Part shown: in pieces, positions 22,458-27,114 of the stretch
Layout of the letters: the number at the start of each line of letters is the position of its first letter
Numbering within the stretch: position 1 is the stretch's first letter
Assembly: GCA_023393525.1 (NCBI GenBank)
Contig: JAEWKZ010000076.1
Span: 1-27,114 of the forward strand
DNA from: Pseudomonadota bacterium
Lineage (GTDB): Bacteria > Desulfobacterota > Desulfovibrionia > Desulfovibrionales > Desulfomicrobiaceae
Reading direction: 5' to 3'
Length of the DNA: 27,114 nucleotides
Notes under the pieces: model-generated
What the model saw: only the letters and a program-made list of their open reading frames with translations
Told to the model about the DNA's origin: nothing
Database searches by the model: none
Position numbers and translations under genes: made by a program

Positions 22458-23654
22458 TCAGGCTTTCGGCTTTTTGGCCGTGGCCGCCCCCCTGCTGGCG
22501 AGCTTTTCGGCCTGCGCCACGCGCTTGAATCCGAAATCAAGAAGCTTGGCCGCCTCCCGCTGACGGACGGCGGAATTCTGGGCGCCCAGCAGCACGGCCA
22601 CAAGCCGCGTCTTGCCGCGTTTGGCCGTGGCCGTGATGTTGTAGCCAGCCTCGCAGACAAAACCGGTCTTCAGGCCGTCCACGCCCTTGTAGGTGCGCAG
22701 CAGCGTGTTGGCGTTGCGGTGCGTCGCGCCATGATAGGTATGGCTGGTCATGGAGTGCACTTTCAGGGATTCCGGAAAAGTGCGCAGGTAGGCCATGGAC
22801 AGCTTGGCGATGTCACGCGCGGTGGACAGCTGTCCGGAAGCGGGCAGGCCGTTGGGATTCTTGAAACGGCTGTTGGCCATGCCGATCTTCTTGGCCTTGG
22901 CGTTCATCTGCGCCACGAATTTGGACGCGTCGCCCTTGCCCAGATATTCGGCCACGGCCACGCAGGCGTTGTTGGCCGAAACCACGCTTATGCCCTTGAT
23001 CAGTTCGTTCAGCGGCACCTTCTCGTTGCGCTTCAGGCGCATGCGGGAGCCGCCGGTCTTGATCGCCTTGTCGCTGACGGGAATGGGCGTGGTCGGAGAG
23101 AGCTTGCCCTGGGCCAACGCTTCGCGGACAAGAAAGAGGGTCAGAAGCTTGGTGATGGAAGCGGGAGCGATGGTCTTGTCCGCGTTGTGCTCGTAGTACA
23201 CCTCGCCGGTGGACATATTGACGAGCAGGGCGGCCTTCACGTTCAGGTACAGATCCCGGGAGGTGGCTGGCTTCACGCCCGACTTGGCCGCCTTGGCCTC
23301 ATTCTGAGCCTTCGCCGGTTGCGCTTTGGGGGCGGCCTGCTTGGCGGATTTCTTGAGCGGCACCGGCTCCGGGGTCTTTGCTTTTCGGGCCGGGTCCGAT
23401 TTGGCGGCCTTGGGAGCGACCTCGGGGAGCGGTTTCACCGCCGGCTCGGCGATGTTGGGCCGGGAAGGTGTGGTCTCGAAGGCGGCCGGACTGCCTGCCG
23501 CCTTGGGCAGATTTTCAGGCTTGGGACCTACCGACGCCCGGTAAATGTACGACCCGGAAGACGCGAACGCGGAAAGACCGACCCCGGTCAAACCGCTGAT
23601 CAGAACAAAAATCGCCAAAAAAAACAGGAATTTTTCAGCACATCTCTTCGTCAT
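22458..23654 (-). CDS. dacA: D-alanyl-D-alanine carboxypeptidase (low-molecular-mass PBP)
   Basis: A serine DD-carboxypeptidase of peptidase family S11 that trims peptidoglycan pentapeptides in the periplasm. The 398-residue protein begins with a membrane or signal segment (about 8-30). A long Lys/Pro/Ala-rich linker follows (about 45-130), then the catalytic domain with SITK (S165, K168), SANN (about 225) and KTG (about 327). The DacA C-terminal beta domain (PBP5_C) seems absent: the protein ends about 70 residues after KTG in a basic tail (ASRGAATAKKPKA), so it resembles the shorter S11 enzymes. The linker could let it reach across the cell wall layer. The ATG at 23654 has AAGG just upstream. 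Confidence 0.88.
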   Translation of the reverse strand: MTKRCAEKFLFFLAIFVLISGLTGVGLSAFASSGSYIYRASVGPKPENLPKAAGSPAAFETTPSRPNIAEPAVKPLPEVAPKAAKSDPARKAKTPEPVPLKKSAKQAAPKAQPAKAQNEAKAAKSGVKPATSRDLYLNVKAALLVNMSTGEVYYEHNADKTIAPASITKLLTLFLVREALAQGKLSPTTPIPVSDKAIKTGGSRMRLKRNEKVPLNELIKGISVVSANNACVAVAEYLGKGDASKFVAQMNAKAKKIGMANSRFKNPNGLPASGQLSTARDIAKLSMAYLRTFPESLKVHSMTSHTYHGATHRNANTLLRTYKGVDGLKTGFVCEAGYNITATAKRGKTRLVAVLLGAQNSAVRQREAAKLLDFGFKRVAQAEKLASRGAATAKKPKA

Positions 23655-24049
23655 GGGCCTTGCCTTTACGGTTCAAGCACCTGGCGGTCAAGCGCGAAAT
23701 GGGCGGGCAGACAAAAAATAATATCTTTATTTTCAGCGTATTAGAATTTCAGAACACGAATATCCCCTTTGAAGGAGAAGGAAATTCCCTGGCCGAATCG
23801 TCTTGACCATACATGCAACAGCACAGCATTTCAACCCACAACATAAGAATTCAAACGCAGACATGCGCATGATCACTTTTCAAAAAAAGGTGGAAACGCG
23901 GATGCGATCCACAGTTTGCTTGACGCACGCGCAAGAATTCCGAACGCGCACTGGACATGCATGACCATGAAGAACAGAAAATGATTCTGACATGCATGTC
24001 TGAAAATCCGCCGTGAATCACCGATGCATTTTCGGGATGGAAAAAGAAA
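23655..24049. promoter_or_regulatory. Intergenic region between dacA and nifB
   Basis: About 395 nt without a convincing gene. It should contain the dacA promoter (minus strand; AT-rich around 23715-23755). Two copies of GACATGCATG lie 35 nt apart (23954-23963 and 23989-23998); the second is part of the perfect palindrome GACATGCATGTC (23989-24000). I do not recognise a regulator for this site. Confidence 0.35.
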
Positions 24050-24073
24050 CGGCGACAGGTCTCCCTGCCGCCG
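24041..24073 (-). terminator. Intrinsic terminator of the nif operon (after nifB)
   Basis: Minus strand: CGGCGGCAGG (24073-24064), loop GAGA, CCTGTCGCCG (24059-24050), with one G-U pair in a 10-bp stem. It is followed by TTTCTTTTT (24049-24041). It lies 29 nt after the nifB stop. Confidence 0.82.
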
Positions 24074-24101
24074 ACAGCTTTCACGGTCCAACGCCTCGAC
24101 G

Positions 24102-25358
24102 TTATCCGCAACCACCGCCCATGCCCACGCACCCTGCCTTGTGGGCGCGAGTCCTGTAACGCATGATATTTCCGCCCTGATAGTGCTCGGCTGCAATATC
24201 GCTGATCAGCCCCGTGCATTCCAGCACGGAAATCCCGTGTTCACCCAGGACCTGCTTGGGCTGCTTCCCCGCCGCTTCGGTCAGGATCAGCGAACAGTCA
24301 TGCAGAATTTCCGCCAGCCTGTGCCAGCGGTCGGGGCCGCAGCCCACTTCCGGGGCGGCCCGCTCCTCGATCATGCGCGCGCCCCTGCCCTGCGGCGCCC
24401 ATATCTGAAAGCTCGGGGTCTCGCCCAGGTGCATGTTGACCAGCATGCCTTCACGCGTGGCCACGGCCACGTAAGGCCTGCCCCCCGCCGTGGACCCGCA
24501 GGCCAGATTGTTCAGGGTCGGGATCAGTTCGCTGGAGCGGTCCGAACACAAGAGGCCCACGGCGTCGGCCCGGCAGCGCTTGCAGTGGGTCATCTGCGGC
24601 ACGAGTTCGCCGCCCTTGGCCCGCAGCTCGTGGATGAGCTCCTTGGTCGGTTCCTCCACCCCGGCAAAGGGTGTGTCCGCCGTCGGATGCAACGGGATGA
24701 GATTCTGGATGTCCGCACCAAGGCTGGCCGCGACCTTGGCCACCTCGATCAGATGATGGTCGTTCACGCCGGGGATGATGATGCTGTTCACCTTCACGGT
24801 GATGCCCTTGGCTTTCAAGAGGCGGATGGATTCGAGCTGGCGTTCGAGCAGTATCTTCGCCCCTTCCACGCCCCGGTAGACCACCTTGCCGACCCGCACC
24901 CAGGAATAGATCCTGGCCCCGATCTGGGGATCCACGGCGTTCATGGTCACGGTGACGTGGGTCACGCCCAGCTCGGCCAGACGGTCCACATGCTCGGGCA
25001 GGGCCAGCCCGTTGGAGGACAGGCAGTAGAGCATGTCCGGATACTTGGCGTTGATCCGCTCAATGGTTTCAAGGGTGCGCTTGGCCTCGGCCATGGGGTC
25101 GCCGGGTCCGGCGATGCCGACCACGGTGATGCGCGGCTCTTTTTTGAGGACCTCGTCCAGGTACTCCACCGCCCTGTCCGGAGGCAGGATGGCGCTGGTC
25201 ACGCCGGGACGGGACTCGTTCACGCAGTCGTACTTGCGGTTGCAGTAGTTGCACTGGATATTGCAACCCGGTGCCACGGGCAGATGCACCCGCCCGCAGG
25301 AACCGGAGGAACTCTTATTGAAACAGGGATGCTGTGATCTATCTTTTGCTTCGGACAT
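24102..25358 (-). CDS. nifB: Nitrogenase cofactor biosynthesis radical SAM protein NifB, with NifX-like C-terminal domain
   Basis: NifB uses radical SAM chemistry to fuse two [4Fe-4S] clusters and insert a carbide, making NifB-co, the core of FeMo-co. In the 418-residue protein the radical SAM motif is C32-x3-C36-x2-C39, with C45 and the N-terminal HPCFN conserved in the family, followed by GIAGPGDPMAE, TVTMNAVDP and NSIIIPGVND. A second domain (about 300-405) resembles NifX/NafY cofactor carriers (VAVATREGMLVNMHLGE ... GISVLECTGLI). It ends in the glycine/cysteine-rich KAGCVGMGGGCG. The ATG at 25358 has AAGGGAG upstream; the longer open frame enters the palindromic region and is rejected. 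It is the last gene before the terminator. Confidence 0.95.
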   Translation of the reverse strand: MSEAKDRSQHPCFNKSSSGSCGRVHLPVAPGCNIQCNYCNRKYDCVNESRPGVTSAILPPDRAVEYLDEVLKKEPRITVVGIAGPGDPMAEAKRTLETIERINAKYPDMLYCLSSNGLALPEHVDRLAELGVTHVTVTMNAVDPQIGARIYSWVRVGKVVYRGVEGAKILLERQLESIRLLKAKGITVKVNSIIIPGVNDHHLIEVAKVAASLGADIQNLIPLHPTADTPFAGVEEPTKELIHELRAKGGELVPQMTHCKRCRADAVGLLCSDRSSELIPTLNNLACGSTAGGRPYVAVATREGMLVNMHLGETPSFQIWAPQGRGARMIEERAAPEVGCGPDRWHRLAEILHDCSLILTEAAGKQPKQVLGEHGISVLECTGLISDIAAEHYQGGNIMRYRTRAHKAGCVGMGGGCG

Positions 25359-25381
25359 GGCTTTCTCCCTTGTATGTAGAA

Positions 25382-25564
25382 GCGGGGTGTGGCGGTTGTC
25401 CCGGCCAGGGACCGCCGAAACTCCTTCGCCGGCCTCGTAGAGTTGAATCGCCGCCTCTGACGGACACACATCGATGTTCTGGCGGCCCGCGACGATTCAA
25501 CAAACGATGCCTGGCTCAGTCAGACAGTCGTCGGCCCCTGGCCGGGACAACCGCCACACCTCGC
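25382..25564. repeat. Long imperfect palindrome between nifN and nifB (MITE-like element)
   Basis: The arms 25386-25410 and 25536-25560 are perfect 25-nt inverted copies. With one mismatch the pairing extends outward to 25382 and 25564, and with a few mismatches inward to about 25418 and 25528. Inside, a second inverted pair, GTTGAATCG (25442-25450) and CGATTCAAC (25493-25501), with GCCGCC/GGCGGC nested within it, would extend the fold. The whole intergenic stretch can thus form one long hairpin of about 183 nt. I see no open frame for a transposase and no clear target-site duplication. It could be a miniature transposable element, an mRNA processing or attenuation structure, or both. Confidence 0.8.
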
Positions 25565-25644
25565 GCTCATTTCATATTTCTGTTGGCGCGTCCGAGACGC
25601 TGATGAAATCCGAAGATGGATTCACCCTGCGGGCACAAGCCCGC

Positions 25645-26997
25645 CTACAAATACCCATACCCAACCGGACACTCATCCTGGCTCCTCTCCAGAACGGCGT
25701 TGACCAGCATGTCGTAGAGAGCGAGCGCCCCTTCATAGCCGACATGGAGGATGCGCTGACCGCCGAAGCGGTCGTGGATGGGAAAACCGACCCGGATGAG
25801 CGGGATGTTCGCCGCGCGGGCCAGCTTGTAGCCCTTGCTGTGCCCGACCAGCAGGTCGGGGGCGAGCCCTGCGGCCTCTTCCTCGATGTCCTTGAAATCC
25901 GCGCCGCTTCTGATGACCGGCATGGTCACGCAGACATCGCCCAGGGCTTCGATCAGAGCCGCGCCAAAGCGGTCGCTCTGGGTGCCCGTGGCGACCAGGA
26001 CGGGCTGGATGCCGATCTCGCCGAGGAAGGAGCACATGGCGATGACGAAATCTTCCTCGCCGTAGACCACGGCCCGCTTGCCGAAAATGTACTTGTGCCC
26101 GTCGACCATGGCGTCGAGCAGACGACCGCGATCAAAGGCGTCCTTTTCGGGCATGTCGCAGCCCGTAAGTTCGCTCAACGTATCCATGAACCTGTCCGTG
26201 GCCCGCAGGCCGATGGGAATCATGGTCTTTCGAGCCGGGACACCGAACTTGCGCTCCAGAACCCCGGAAGCCGATTCCGCCAGTCCCCCGGACATGCCGA
26301 ACTCGATGCTTCCGGCCGCCCCGCCCATGGCCCGGATCTCGGCCACGGGGGTCCCGCCGTCGGGCAGGGAGTGGTAGTCGTCCCAGATCACGCCATCCAT
26401 GGTCCGGGACAGGTCCGGGAGCATGGTGAAGCGCACGCCCGCCCTTTCGCCCAAAGTTCGCAGAAAGCGATAGTCAGCCGGAGAGAGGAAGCCGGGCAGC
26501 AGGTTTACCCCGCCGTGATCCGAGGCCTTGTCCTTGACCACCTGATCGGCCAGGGAGCGCACGGCCGCGTGCCAGCCTTCCATGTGCGTGCCCGAGTAAC
26601 TGGGCGTGGCGACATGAACCAGCTCAGGGAGCGGCAGATCGGAAAATTCCTCACGAAATTCATAGAGGTAGCGGCCGACATCATCGCCGATGGTCTCGGT
26701 CAGGCAGGTCGTGGCCACGCCGACCAGGTCCACGTCGTACTTGCGCATGACGTTCAGGATGCCTTTCTTGAGGTTCGGCCCGCCGCCGTAGACCGCGCTC
26801 TTCTCGCCGAGGGCCGAGGAGGCGATGTCCACGGGCTCGCGGAAGTGGCTGATGATGTAGCGGCGCATGTAGGTCGCGCAGCCCTGGGAGCCGTGCAGGA
26901 AGGGGACGGCGTTCTCGATGCCCTTGAAGACCAGGGCCGCGCCCATGGGCGTGCACATCTTGCAGGCGTTGGTGGTGGATACGTAGTTCTCAGCCAT
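25645..26997 (-). CDS. nifN: Nitrogenase iron-molybdenum cofactor assembly scaffold subunit NifN
   Basis: NifN pairs with NifE to form the scaffold on which NifB-co is matured to FeMo-co. It is 450 residues, related to NifK. The N-terminus NACKMCTPMGAALVFKGIENAV ... HGSQGC (C12, C15, C40), followed by RRYIISHFREPVDIASSALGEKSAVYGG, is of the kind found in NifN of anaerobes. NifK is the main alternative, but the position between nifE and nifB and the residues around the cysteines favour NifN. The ATG at 26997 overlaps the nifE stop by 8 nt and has AAGGAGG upstream. The C-terminal end (VGYGYL) lies just before a large palindrome. Confidence 0.88.
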   Translation of the reverse strand: MAENYVSTTNACKMCTPMGAALVFKGIENAVPFLHGSQGCATYMRRYIISHFREPVDIASSALGEKSAVYGGGPNLKKGILNVMRKYDVDLVGVATTCLTETIGDDVGRYLYEFREEFSDLPLPELVHVATPSYSGTHMEGWHAAVRSLADQVVKDKASDHGGVNLLPGFLSPADYRFLRTLGERAGVRFTMLPDLSRTMDGVIWDDYHSLPDGGTPVAEIRAMGGAAGSIEFGMSGGLAESASGVLERKFGVPARKTMIPIGLRATDRFMDTLSELTGCDMPEKDAFDRGRLLDAMVDGHKYIFGKRAVVYGEEDFVIAMCSFLGEIGIQPVLVATGTQSDRFGAALIEALGDVCVTMPVIRSGADFKDIEEEAAGLAPDLLVGHSKGYKLARAANIPLIRVGFPIHDRFGGQRILHVGYEGALALYDMLVNAVLERSQDECPVGYGYL

Positions 26998-27114
26998 TGA
27001 CGGCCTCCTTGGCGGCGCAGGCCGCGCGGGCGGGGGAACGCCGGGGCATGAACCTCCAGACCGGGCTCATGACCGAGGCGTGGATCTCCCTGGCGAAATT
27101 GTACATGCCGACGA
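26990..27114 (-). CDS. nifE: NifE C-terminal end (partial, runs off the right edge)
   Basis: The last 41 codons of a gene entering from the right edge. The readable protein, VGMYNFAREIHASVMSPVW and then RFMPRRSPA..., matches the C-terminus of NifD/NifE-type proteins (G-x-x-N-x-A-x-E-I ... N/S-P-V-W). It ends with an Ala-rich tail and a TGA at 26992-26990 that overlaps the nifN start by 8 nt. The assignment to NifE rather than NifD or NifK comes from the following nifN and nifB. Confidence 0.8.
   Translation of the reverse strand, partial: VGMYNFAREIHASVMSPVWRFMPRRSPARAACAAKEAVNG

Noticed and set aside
25474..27000. A 508-codon rightward open frame antisense to nifN (and a similar one antisense to nifB)
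   Set aside because: The minus strand encodes clear NifN and NifB. The antisense products show no family features and the first one starts inside the palindrome.

Overview
The window looks like chromosome of a diazotrophic, strictly anaerobic sulfate-reducing deltaproteobacterium (Desulfovibrionales; Desulfomicrobium/Desulfovibrio-like). This is inferred from the HdrABC-Flx electron-bifurcation operon in the order known from Desulfovibrio, a nifE-N-B cluster whose NifN is of the kind seen in anaerobes, a rubrerythrin-like protein, and GC-rich coding sequence. No rRNA or tRNA was recognised.

Layout. (1) 1-5099, minus strand: the edge of a type I-C CRISPR array (seven complete spacers visible) and a cas3-cas5-cas8c operon. 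The locus looks damaged or rearranged. cas3 carries a single-base frameshift. cas7, cas4, cas1, cas2 and a leader are absent where they normally lie, and the array is fused directly to cas8c, so a CRISPR repeat encodes the last nine residues and the stop codon of Cas8c. (2) 5100-5519: AT-rich cas upstream region. (3) 5520-8890, plus strand: a promoter, FMN riboswitch and terminator controlling ribB; a YbaK-type Cys-tRNA(Pro) deacylase; and a membrane protein with a NERD domain that has lost its catalytic residues, plus a zinc ribbon. (4) 8914-12310, minus: phosphonate/phosphite-type ABC transporter phnD-phnC-phnE-phnE. (5) 12683-19946, minus: a compact operon hdrC-hdrB-hdrA-flxD-flxC-flxB-flxA followed by a rubrerythrin-like gene and a strong terminator. 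(6) 19947-20442: a divergent, partly AT-rich intergenic region with an unexplained GC-rich island. (7) 20443-22440, plus: lipoate-protein ligase and two PilZ-domain proteins, ending in a bidirectional terminator. (8) 22458-23654, minus: D-Ala-D-Ala carboxypeptidase. (9) 24050-27114, minus: nifE (3' end), nifN, a large imperfect palindrome, nifB and its terminator.

How the genes work together. HdrABC-FlxABCD is expected to couple NAD(P)H, ferredoxin and a disulfide (DsrC-type) couple by flavin-based bifurcation in the cytoplasm. NifE, NifN and NifB build the nitrogenase cofactor. RibB feeds flavin synthesis, and its product line also supplies the FAD needed by HdrA and FlxA. The most unusual material is the remodelled CRISPR locus, the non-catalytic NERD protein and the nifN-nifB palindrome.
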